From assembly GCA_007128995.1 (NCBI GenBank), contig SKWJ01000433.1:1-13002 (forward strand): a stretch of DNA of 13,002 nucleotides, read 5' to 3'. This DNA is from Paracoccaceae bacterium. Its GTDB lineage: Bacteria > Pseudomonadota > Alphaproteobacteria > Rhodobacterales > Rhodobacteraceae. The position numbers were made by a program, and so were the translations under genes. Numbering within the stretch: the stretch's first letter is position 1; each line of letters starts with the position of its first letter. Positions 1-6,996 of this stretch are shown one piece after another. The notes beneath the pieces are model-generated. The model did no database searches, was not told where the DNA came from, and worked only from the letters and a program-made list of their open reading frames with translations.

Positions 1-1752
1 GATGATGGGTATGTATTTCGCTACGACCTGCGCGACATGAACAACCCCTCGCTGGCCGAAAGGCGGCGGGTGGGCGATGATGGTGTTGCCGTGACCGCGA
101 TGACCTTCCTGTCGGGCGAAGAAACGTTGATCGTGGGAACCGAAGACGGCGCTCTGAACGCCTATTTCCGCCTGCAGACCGGAACAACCGAAACCGCAGA
201 TGGTCGCGAACTGATCCGGGCACGGACACATGTGTCAATGCCTGCCGCGATTGTTGATCTGTCCGAAGCCCAGCGCCAGAAGGAATTTGTTGCCATCGAT
301 GCCGAGGGCAATGTCTGGGTCTATCATTCGACCTCGGATCAGGTGCTCTTTCAACTGGCGCGCTCGGGCGATGTGACCACGCAGTCCAGCGGAATGATCT
401 TCCCGCGCTCGAACGGGGTGATGCTGGTCTCGCAAGGGGGCGAGGTAGAGGCCTGGCAATATGTCCAGCGCCACCCGGAAGTGACCCTGAGAGTGCTGTT
501 TGGCCAGATCTGGTATGAAGGCTATAGTGAACCGACCTATGTCTGGCAGTCGACAGCCGGAACCGATCTGGCAGAGCCGAAATACTCGCTCGTCCCGCTG
601 ATTTTCGGCACGTTCAAGGCCGCGTTCTATGCCATGATCTTCGCTGTCCCGATCGCGCTGATGGCGGCGATCTACACGTCCGAATTTGTCGACAAGCGCG
701 TGCGCGCCACCGTCAAGCCAATGATGGAGATGATGGAATCCCTGCCGACCGTGGTTTTGGGGTTCATCGCCGCTCTGGTGCTTGCACCCTTGGTCGAAGA
801 ATGGATCGGCGCCGTGCTTCTGGGGTTCTTTGCGCTGCCCATGGGGCTGATGATCGGGGCCTTTGCCTGGCAAACGCTGCCTGCCTCCATCGCGCTCAGA
901 TATGATGGCTTTCCGAAATTCGTGCTGATGGGGCTGTCGATCCTTGTGACAGCCTGGATCGCCTCTCGCCTTGGGGTGGGGCTGGAAAACCTGCTCTTCT
1001 CAGGCGATTTCAAGCAGTGGACCACGGGGCGCATCGGCACCGGAACCCCCTTCATGTTCCTGATCCTGCTGCCACTCAGCTATTTCGTGACCGCCTGGGG
1101 CTTCCGCAAGCAGTTTGGCCATCATTACCGCGACTTGCTTGATGGGCTGGACCGTTCGCGCGCCGGCATGATCGATGCCGGGCGCTGGATCGTGCTTCTG
1201 ATCCTTGCGATGATCCTGTCCTATGCGATGGCGTCCTTGCTGACGATGATCGGTTATGACCCGCGCGGCAGTTTCATCGACAGCTACCAGCAGCGCAACG
1301 CGCTTGTCGTGGGCTTCATCATGGCCTTCGCAGTGATCCCGAACATCTACACACTGGCCGAAGACGCGCTGAATTCGGTCCCCGGGCATCTGCGCGCGGC
1401 CTCGCTGGCCTGCGGGGCAACGCCGTGGCAGACTGCCCGCTGGGTGGTGCTGCCGACTGCGGCCTCGGGGGTGTTCTCGGCAGTGATGATGGGCATGGGC
1501 CGCGCGGTAGGCGAGACGATGATCGTGGTCATGGCGGCAGGCAACACACCGATCATGGAATGGAACATCTTCTCGGGGCTGCGCACGCTCTCGGCCACCA
1601 TCGCCATCGAACTGCCCGAGGCGGTGCGCGACGGCACGAATTACCGCATCCTGTTCCTTGCCGCACTCACGCTCTTCGTGATGACCTTCGTCATCAATAC
1701 CGGTGCAGAACTCATCCGCCAGCGCTTCCGCAAGCGCGCTTTCAACCTGTAA
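1..1752 (+). CDS. pstC: Phosphate ABC transporter permease PstC, long form (5' partial)
   Basis: Inner-membrane permease half of the high-affinity phosphate importer PstSCAB. The frame is open to the left edge, so the true start lies outside; the ATG at 37 is probably internal. About 583 residues are visible. The first ~170 residues look like a periplasmic beta-propeller: three repeated strand-rich units end in G-x-(V/L)-x-(V/A)-(W/Y)-like strands near positions 91-175, 280-357 and 391-471. The membrane domain starts near 595 (LIFGTFKAAFYAMIFAVPIA) and has about seven or eight hydrophobic segments. The permease EAA loop, read as AEDALNSVPGHLRAASLACGA, lies at about 1357-1419, followed by GRAVGETM. 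Between the first helices and the EAA loop there is an extra membrane insert absent from short PstC. Long PstC proteins of this kind are known from gammaproteobacteria. pstA follows after 21 nt. Identity is firm from the EAA loop and the neighbours; the repeat-domain reading is an inference. Confidence 0.93.
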   Translation, partial: DDGYVFRYDLRDMNNPSLAERRRVGDDGVAVTAMTFLSGEETLIVGTEDGALNAYFRLQTGTTETADGRELIRARTHVSMPAAIVDLSEAQRQKEFVAIDAEGNVWVYHSTSDQVLFQLARSGDVTTQSSGMIFPRSNGVMLVSQGGEVEAWQYVQRHPEVTLRVLFGQIWYEGYSEPTYVWQSTAGTDLAEPKYSLVPLIFGTFKAAFYAMIFAVPIALMAAIYTSEFVDKRVRATVKPMMEMMESLPTVVLGFIAALVLAPLVEEWIGAVLLGFFALPMGLMIGAFAWQTLPASIALRYDGFPKFVLMGLSILVTAWIASRLGVGLENLLFSGDFKQWTTGRIGTGTPFMFLILLPLSYFVTAWGFRKQFGHHYRDLLDGLDRSRAGMIDAGRWIVLLILAMILSYAMASLLTMIGYDPRGSFIDSYQQRNALVVGFIMAFAVIPNIYTLAEDALNSVPGHLRAASLACGATPWQTARWVVLPTAASGVFSAVMMGMGRAVGETMIVVMAAGNTPIMEWNIFSGLRTLSATIAIELPEAVRDGTNYRILFLAALTLFVMTFVINTGAELIRQRFRKRAFNL

Positions 1753-1773
1753 CTTCGGGGACCGGGGACAGAC

Positions 1774-3522
1774 ATGACCAGTTTGAATGAACAAAACCCT
1801 CCCGCGTCCAGTGCTGCCGGTGTCGCCGGTGTCGCGGCCCGCGATGCTGTTGCCCCGCGCGCCAGACGGCGGTTCTCGGCAGATCTGTCAGCGCTTGGCG
1901 AACCCGCACTCTGGGGATTTGGCGGCGCGCTGGCACTCGGGATCATCATGATCGCCGTGTTCCTGATGGTGGTTCTCTACAATGGCGCAACCACCTTCTG
2001 GCCCAAACCGATTGACCGGGTGGAACTGACTGACGGCACTGTCATCGCCGGAACCGAACGGCGCGGGACAGTATTCCGCCCGCAGCTTGCCCAGCTTGAC
2101 GATACCGCCCGCGCCGAGGTCGAGGCCAATGATGGCTTTGCCTTCCGCACGCTGTATCAGACCGCCAATTTCGACCTTTATGGCGATGACTTCCGCTGGG
2201 TTGCGGATTTCGAGACTGCCAATATCACCCAGCCCGAGGATTTCTACTATTTCGAACGTCAGGTCTGGGGGGTGTTCATCGGCCGGATCGCGGGCATGCA
2301 GATCGACGGGCAGCGGATGGACTATGACGCCGCCGAATTTGCCCGCCAGCAGACCGCCGCGCGCGAGCGCTTCCGCGAAATCCGCCGGATCGAGCGGGTC
2401 GAGATTGGCCGCATCAACCATCTGATCGAGCGCGAACGTCTGGCCCAGCGGCGTGAAGTGTTGCGTCAGGGCGAAGAGGCCGCAGCCCCCGCAATCGCCC
2501 AGTCACAGGAACGCATTGCCGAGTTGCAGGCAGAGTTTCAGGTCCTGCAGGCGCGCGTGAACGATATCCGCGCCCATGACCGCGGCTTCACTGTCACCCT
2601 GGAAGAGGTCAATGGCCGCACGATCGAGCCCGAAATAAGCCAGATTGTCCGCTTCTTCCCGGCCAATACGCTGAATGTGTTCGACAAGCTGGGGATCTAC
2701 GTCTCGCGCTGGTGGGAATTCGTTTCAGCCGAACCGCGCGAGGCCAACACACAGGGCGGGGTGCTGCCTGCGATCTTCGGCACTGTCGCGATGACCCTTC
2801 TGATGGTGATCTTCGTCGCGCCCTTCGGTGTGATCACGGCGCTCTATCTGCGCGAATACGCAAAACAGGGGCGCATCACTTCGATCGTGCGTATCTCGGT
2901 CAACAATCTGGCAGGGGTTCCCAGTATCGTTTACGGTGTGTTTGGCCTTGGCTTTTTCGCCTATGCGATGGGGGGCACGATCGACCAGTTGTTCTATCCC
3001 GAAGCGCTTCCCAACCCGACCTTCGGCAAGGGCGGTATCCTCTGGGCATCGCTGACGCTGGCACTGCTGACCGTGCCAGTGGTCATTGTCGCCACCGAAG
3101 AAGCCCTGTCCGCCGTGCCGCGCTCCATGCGGGAAGGCTCGCTCGCCTGTGGCGCTTCCAAATGGCAGACAATCCGGTATGTGGTGCTGCCCAAGGCGCT
3201 GCCGGGCATCATGACCGGGATGATCCTTGCCATGGCGCGCGGCGCAGGCGAAGTGGCGCCCCTGATGCTGGTGGGCGTTGTGAAACTCGCGCCTGCCTTG
3301 CCGATTGACGGCTTCTACCCCTTCATACATCTGGATCGCAGCTTCATGCATCTGGGCTTTCATATCTTCGATGTAGGCTTCCAGTCGCGCAATTCGGAAG
3401 CTGGCAAGCCCATGGTATTTGTGACCACGCTCCTGCTGTTGGGGCTGATCGTGATCATGAACGCGACCGCCATCATCATCCGCAACCGCCTGAAGCGCAA
3501 ATACGCCACTGGCCAGTTCTGA
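1774..3522 (+). CDS. pstA: Phosphate ABC transporter permease PstA, long form
   Basis: Second inner-membrane permease subunit of the phosphate importer, 582 aa, about twice the size of E. coli PstA (just under 300 aa). Residues 1-45 are cytoplasmic and rich in Ala and Arg. The first membrane segment is about 46-70. Residues ~71-325 form a large periplasmic insert: a beta-rich part, then a charged alpha-helical stretch at ~188-265 with Arg/Glu/Gln heptad-like spacing, probably a coiled coil. The conserved permease domain occupies ~332-570, with the EAA loop TEEALSAVPRSMREGSLACG at 441-460 and ARGAGEVAPLML at 488-499. It starts at the ATG 21 nt after the pstC stop, behind a weak G-rich ribosome site, and ends just before pstB. 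Long PstA occurs together with long PstC, as here. The role is firm; the function of the periplasmic insert is unknown. Confidence 0.95.
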   Translation: MTSLNEQNPPASSAAGVAGVAARDAVAPRARRRFSADLSALGEPALWGFGGALALGIIMIAVFLMVVLYNGATTFWPKPIDRVELTDGTVIAGTERRGTVFRPQLAQLDDTARAEVEANDGFAFRTLYQTANFDLYGDDFRWVADFETANITQPEDFYYFERQVWGVFIGRIAGMQIDGQRMDYDAAEFARQQTAARERFREIRRIERVEIGRINHLIERERLAQRREVLRQGEEAAAPAIAQSQERIAELQAEFQVLQARVNDIRAHDRGFTVTLEEVNGRTIEPEISQIVRFFPANTLNVFDKLGIYVSRWWEFVSAEPREANTQGGVLPAIFGTVAMTLLMVIFVAPFGVITALYLREYAKQGRITSIVRISVNNLAGVPSIVYGVFGLGFFAYAMGGTIDQLFYPEALPNPTFGKGGILWASLTLALLTVPVVIVATEEALSAVPRSMREGSLACGASKWQTIRYVVLPKALPGIMTGMILAMARGAGEVAPLMLVGVVKLAPALPIDGFYPFIHLDRSFMHLGFHIFDVGFQSRNSEAGKPMVFVTTLLLLGLIVIMNATAIIIRNRLKRKYATGQF

Positions 3523-3531
3523 GTGAGAGAC

Positions 3532-4341
3532 ATGCAAGATACGCTTGAATTCGAACCCACCGCCTATCACGTCCAGAAATCGAACGAGGGGGCCGCGCTC
3601 GACATCACTGATTTCAACCTCTGGTATGGCCAGAAACAGGCCTTGTTTGACAACAATCTGGAAATCCAGAAAGGCCAGGTCACAGCTTTGATCGGGCCAT
3701 CGGGCTGCGGCAAATCCACCCTGCTGCGCTGTCTGAACCGGATGAACGATCTGGTTGACGACCTGCGCATCGAAGGCAGGATCACAGTGGACGGGTTTGA
3801 CATCTATGCCAAAGGCGTGGATGTGATCGCGCTTCGCAAGCGCATGGGCATGGTCTTTCAGAAGCCCAATCCCTTCGCCATGTCGATCTATGACAACATC
3901 ACCTATCCGCTGCGGGTGGATGGGGTCACCAAGAAATCCATCCTTGATGAAACGGTCGAGCGGGCGCTGCAGCAATCGGCCTTGTGGAACGAAGTCAAGG
4001 ACCGGCTCAATGACAGCGCTCTGGGCCTGTCGGGCGGGCAGCAGCAGCGTCTGTGCATTGCACGCGCTGTCGCCTCGGACCCCGAAGTGCTGCTGATGGA
4101 CGAACCCTGTTCGGCCCTTGACCCGATTGCCACTGCCCGCATCGAAGAATTGATCGAAGACCTGAAAGGAACCTATTCGATCGTGATTGTAACCCATTCG
4201 ATGGCGCAGGCCGCGCGCGTGTCCGACAACACGGCCTTCATGTATCTGGGTCGGCTGATCGAATATGGCGATACCAACACCATCTTCACCAACCCTCAGA
4301 AATCGCGGACCAATGACTATGTAACTGGCCGGTTTGGATGA
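3532..4341 (+). CDS. pstB: Phosphate ABC transporter ATP-binding protein PstB
   Basis: Cytoplasmic ATPase that powers PstCA and, in known Pho systems, takes part in phosphate signalling to PhoR through PhoU. With the ATG at 3532 it has 269 residues, a normal PstB length. All ABC landmarks are intact: Walker [10 protein letters not shown] (55-63), Q-loop in VFQKPNPF (from 108), signature LSGGQQQR (166-173), Walker B LLMDEP and the switch His in [23 protein letters not shown] and [15 protein letters not shown] are typical of PstB. A GTG at 3523, directly after the pstA stop, is in frame and would add three residues. The ATG is preferred because the purine-rich GAGTGAGAGA lies just before it, while nothing useful precedes the GTG. 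The gap to pstA is 9 nt, implying translational coupling. Confidence 0.97.
   Translation: MQDTLEFEPTAYHVQKSNEGAALDITDFNLWYGQKQALFDNNLEIQKGQVTALIGPSGCGKSTLLRCLNRMNDLVDDLRIEGRITVDGFDIYAKGVDVIALRKRMGMVFQKPNPFAMSIYDNITYPLRVDGVTKKSILDETVERALQQSALWNEVKDRLNDSALGLSGGQQQRLCIARAVASDPEVLLMDEPCSALDPIATARIEELIEDLKGTYSIVIVTHSMAQAARVSDNTAFMYLGRLIEYGDTNTIFTNPQKSRTNDYVTGRFG
4336..4341 (+). promoter_or_regulatory. Ribosome binding site deciding the phoR start
   Basis: GGATGA lies 7 nt before the ATG at 4349 and overlaps the pstB stop codon. It favours the ATG over the upstream in-frame TTG at 4334, which has no such element. Confidence 0.4.
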
Positions 4342-4348
4342 CCTGCCC

Positions 4349-5407
4349 ATGCAGACCACGGCCAACGCAACGCTTATCGCAGCCCTTCCCAATCCGGTGC
4401 TTTTGCTGGACAAGACCGGGCATGTGAAAGAAGCCAACCCGGCGGCCACGGACCTGTTTGGCGCTCAGATCATGGGGGCCCAGATCCGCGCCCATCTGCG
4501 CCAGCCCGCTGTCGCTGCGATGCTGGAACGCGTTCTGGACGGGACGCGCGAAGACACGGCGACATTCATTGCAACATCGGGCAGCCGCGAAACCGTCTGG
4601 CGGGTGACGGCGCGGCATGCCAAACCACATATGCTGGTGCTGTCGCTGTCAGATATTTCCGATATCGAGGCGGCAGAAGCCCAGCGCCGCGACTTCGTGG
4701 CCAATGTCAGCCATGAATTGCGCTCGCCCCTGACAGTCCTTGCCGGCTTCATTGAAACCCTGCGCGGCCCGGCCGGCGAAGATGCCGCCACACGTGCCGA
4801 GTTTCTGGCCATCATGACCGAGCAGGCGGAACGGATGACCGGGCTTGTCTCTGACCTGCTCTCGCTCAGCCGTGTCGAAGCGGTCGAGAAGATCCGGCCA
4901 CGCACGCCGGTTTCCATCGACATGGTGCTCAAGGCCACGCTTGCAGCACTTCGTCCCCAGATCGAAGCCGCGGAAATCGAACTCGGCTACTCCGTCCCCG
5001 AAACCCTGCCCGATATTCCCGGCGATTATGACCAGCTTGTTCAGGTCTTCCACAATCTGATCGAGAATGGTTTGAAATACGGTGGTGCAGGCGGAAAGCT
5101 GGAAATCACGGCCCGCTATGTTGCAGCCCTGCCCGGCTTTGAAAGCGGTGTCTTGCGGGTATCGATCCGGGATTTCGGAGATGGGATCGACCCGATCTAT
5201 ATTCCCCGCCTGACCGAGCGGTTCTACCGCGTCGACAAGGCGCGCTCGCGCGACAGTGGCGGGACGGGTCTTGGCCTTGCCATTGTCAAGCATATCCTCA
5301 GCCGTCATCGCGGTCGGCTGATAATTCGGTCCGCACCGGGTGAGGGTGCGAGTTTTGAAGCGGTGCTCCCAGCGTGCACACCCTCAGTGAAAGGACTTCC
5401 CAAATGA
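4349..5407 (+). CDS. phoR: Phosphate regulon sensor histidine kinase PhoR, no membrane anchor
   Basis: Histidine kinase expected to phosphorylate PhoB under phosphate limitation and dephosphorylate it in excess. From ATG 4349 it has 352 aa. Residues ~8-105 form a PAS domain (LPNPVLLLDKTGHVKEANPAA). The dimerisation/phosphoacceptor domain follows at ~113-175, with the H-box RRDFVANVSHELRSPLTVLAGF and phospho-His at 122, a very PhoR-like sequence. The ATPase domain at ~225-345 has the N-box FHNLIENGLKYG, the G1 box RDFGDGID and the G2 box SGGTGLGLAIV. Unlike E. coli PhoR, there is no hydrophobic N-terminal segment, so it should be cytoplasmic. A TTG at 4334, overlapping pstB, would add five residues; ATG 4349 has a ribosome site. 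The stop overlaps the phoU start by ATGA. Operon position makes PhoR much more likely than another kinase. Confidence 0.93.
   Translation: MQTTANATLIAALPNPVLLLDKTGHVKEANPAATDLFGAQIMGAQIRAHLRQPAVAAMLERVLDGTREDTATFIATSGSRETVWRVTARHAKPHMLVLSLSDISDIEAAEAQRRDFVANVSHELRSPLTVLAGFIETLRGPAGEDAATRAEFLAIMTEQAERMTGLVSDLLSLSRVEAVEKIRPRTPVSIDMVLKATLAALRPQIEAAEIELGYSVPETLPDIPGDYDQLVQVFHNLIENGLKYGGAGGKLEITARYVAALPGFESGVLRVSIRDFGDGIDPIYIPRLTERFYRVDKARSRDSGGTGLGLAIVKHILSRHRGRLIIRSAPGEGASFEAVLPACTPSVKGLPK
5391..5395 (+). promoter_or_regulatory. Ribosome binding site deciding the phoU start
   Basis: AAGGA sits 8 nt before the ATG at 5404, inside the end of phoR. It selects this ATG over the in-frame GTG at 5374, which would add ten residues that do not resemble a PhoU N-terminus. 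Confidence 0.6.
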
Positions 5408-6111
5408 AACCTCATACGCTGTCTGCCTTCGACCGCGATCTTGAAGCCATCCGCCTGTCGGTGCTGACCATGGGCGGACATGTCGAGACGGCCATCATCG
5501 ACGCGGCAAAGGCGCTGGAAACGCGCGATGAGGACCTTGCCGCGCAGGTCGTGCAGGGTGACAAGGTGATTGACGCCGCCGAAGAGGATATAAATGCTCA
5601 GGTGGTGCGCCTGCTCGCGCTGCGCCAGCCACAGGCAGACGATCTGCGCTCGGCCGTTGCGGTCATGAAAATGGCGGGCGAGCTGGAGCGGCTGGGCGAT
5701 TACGCCAAGAACATGGCCAAGCGCGTCCCGGTGCTGATCTCGGCCACGGTCATTGATGGCGCGACAGGGGCTTTGCGCCGGCAATCGCGCCTTGTCGGCC
5801 AGATGCTCAAGGACATGCTGGACGCCTTCGCCCGCATGGACACCGATCTGGCCCGCGATGTCATCAGCCGCGATATCGAGGTGGATGACATGACCAACGC
5901 GCTGTTTCGCGAATTCATCACCCATATGATGGAAGATCCGCGCAATATCACACCTTCGCTGCATTATGTCTTCATCGCCAAGAATATCGAACGCATGGGG
6001 GATCTGGTCACGCATGGCGCAGAGCATGTGATCTTCGTGGCCGAGGGCAAGCAGGCCGAAGCGCGCCAGAAGGGCCACTCGACCGCAACAATCACGAGTC
6101 CGAAGGAATGA
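5404..6111 (+). CDS. phoU: Phosphate transport system regulatory protein PhoU
   Basis: Cytoplasmic, membrane-peripheral negative regulator that links the Pst transporter to PhoR and keeps PhoB inactive when phosphate is plentiful. It has 235 aa, the usual PhoU size, and is almost wholly alpha-helical as two related three-helix bundles. The metal-binding signatures appear once per half: ELERLGDYAKN (93-103) and NIERMGDLVTHGAEH (194-208). The N-terminus (AFDRDLEAIRLSVLTMGGHV) is standard for PhoU. The start is the ATG overlapping the phoR stop (ATGA), with an AAGGA 8 nt upstream. phoB follows 5 nt after the stop. Nothing is broken or missing. Confidence 0.97.
   Translation: MKPHTLSAFDRDLEAIRLSVLTMGGHVETAIIDAAKALETRDEDLAAQVVQGDKVIDAAEEDINAQVVRLLALRQPQADDLRSAVAVMKMAGELERLGDYAKNMAKRVPVLISATVIDGATGALRRQSRLVGQMLKDMLDAFARMDTDLARDVISRDIEVDDMTNALFREFITHMMEDPRNITPSLHYVFIAKNIERMGDLVTHGAEHVIFVAEGKQAEARQKGHSTATITSPKE
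6103..6107 (+). promoter_or_regulatory. Ribosome binding site deciding the phoB start
   Basis: AAGGA lies 9 nt before the ATG at 6117 but directly touches the ATG at 6108. The spacing therefore supports 6117 as the phoB start. Confidence 0.5.
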
Positions 6112-6116
6112 CCTGC

Positions 6117-6809
6117 ATGTCTGGCATTACCGCCCCGCTGGTTCTGATTGTAGATGACGAACCGGCGCAATTGGCACTGCTGAGCTACAATATCAAGGCG
6201 GCGGGCTTTCGTGTCGCAACAGCAAAGGACGGCGAAGAAGCCGTTCTGGCCGTCGCAGAACAGGGGCCCGATGTGATCTTGCTGGACTGGATGCTGCCGC
6301 GGCTCTCTGGCCTGGAAGCCTGCCGCCAGATCAAGGCCACCCCGGAAGGGCGCGAGGCCGCGATCATCATGGTGTCGGCCCGGTCAGAAGAAAGCGACCG
6401 TGTCCGGGGGCTGGATACAGGCGCAGATGACTATATCGTCAAACCCTATTCGGTTGCAGAGCTGATCGCCCGTGTCCGCGCCAATCTGCGCCGCTTGCGC
6501 CCGGTCAGCGCCGGTCAGGCGCTGGAGGTGGAAGACATCCGCCTTGACCCCGACACCTACCGTGTCACCCGCGCTGGCCAGACAGTGCACCTTGGTCCGA
6601 CAGAGTTCCGCCTTCTTGCGGCCCTGATGGAACGCCCCGGCAAGGTCTGGACACGCGAGGCGCTGCTGGATCGGGTCTGGGGCCGCGAAATCTATATCGA
6701 CACACGCACAGTGGATGTCCATGTCGGACGCCTGCGCAAGGCCCTGTGCGGCAATGGCGGCGAAGATCCGATCCGCACGGTGCGCGGCGCAGGCTATGCG
6801 ATGGGATAA
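6117..6809 (+). CDS. phoB: Phosphate regulon response regulator PhoB
   Basis: OmpR/PhoB-family transcription factor that, when phosphorylated by PhoR, binds Pho boxes and activates phosphate-starvation genes. From ATG 6117 it has 230 aa. The receiver domain (~7-125) has the acidic pair D13-D14, phosphoacceptor D57 in ILLDWMLPRLSGLE, S87 and K109 in DDYIVKPYS. The winged-helix DNA-binding domain (~137-230) has LGPTEFRLLAALMERPGKVW, then the recognition helix region RTVDVHVGRLRKAL and the terminal wing IRTVRGAGYAMG. An ATG at 6108 overlapping the phoU stop would add three residues, but the AAGGA is well spaced only for 6117. It is the last gene of the operon. No clear T-tailed terminator follows on this strand. 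Confidence 0.96.
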   Translation: MSGITAPLVLIVDDEPAQLALLSYNIKAAGFRVATAKDGEEAVLAVAEQGPDVILLDWMLPRLSGLEACRQIKATPEGREAAIIMVSARSEESDRVRGLDTGADDYIVKPYSVAELIARVRANLRRLRPVSAGQALEVEDIRLDPDTYRVTRAGQTVHLGPTEFRLLAALMERPGKVWTREALLDRVWGREIYIDTRTVDVHVGRLRKALCGNGGEDPIRTVRGAGYAMG

Positions 6810-6820
6810 CGCGCACCACG

Positions 6821-6844
6821 GCAAAAGGCCCGCTCTGCCGGGCT
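6821..6844 (-). terminator. Short rho-independent terminator after tRNA-Gly
   Basis: A GCCCG/CGGGC stem with a 6-nt loop (6828-6843), extended by a G-T pair, is followed on the minus strand by TTTT (6826-6823). It lies 45 nt past the tRNA 3' end and faces the phoB end. On the plus strand the same hairpin has no T-tract, so it would serve phoB poorly. Confidence 0.55.
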
Positions 6845-6888
6845 GCAGCCACAAACGCATGGCCTTCAAAGATTACCGGAATTGAAGC

Positions 6889-6962
6889 TGGAGCGGGCAG
6901 CGGGAATCGAACCCGCACCAAGAGCTTGGAAGGCTCATGTGATACCATTTCACCATGCCCGC
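6889..6962 (-). tRNA. tRNA-Gly (anticodon UCC)
   Basis: A 74-nt tRNA on the minus strand with encoded CCA (6889-6891). Acceptor stem GCGGGCA/TGCCCGC pairs fully, the D-stem is GTGA/TCAC with A14 and GG at 18-19, and the T-arm is GCGGG-TTCGATT-CCCGC. The anticodon loop CTTCCAA gives UCC, reading GGA and GGG codons. The outermost anticodon-stem pair (27-43) is T against T, the only mismatch. It lies 34 nt downstream of fsr on the same strand with no obvious promoter between them, so read-through from fsr or a promoter inside the fsr 3' end is possible. Confidence 0.96.
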
Positions 6963-6996
6963 GCAGCCAGAGGGCTACCTTAAGGGCGTGCCAAGG

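Noticed and set aside
2725..4449. Long minus-strand open frame (574 codons) across pstA, pstB and phoR
   Set aside because: It is antisense to three well-identified genes; its translation is His/Gln/Arg-rich with no recognisable domain, a typical high-GC shadow frame.
6889..6962. tRNA-Gly as an integration site of a mobile element
   Set aside because: No integrase gene and no repeat of the tRNA 3' end in the window; both flanks are core genes.
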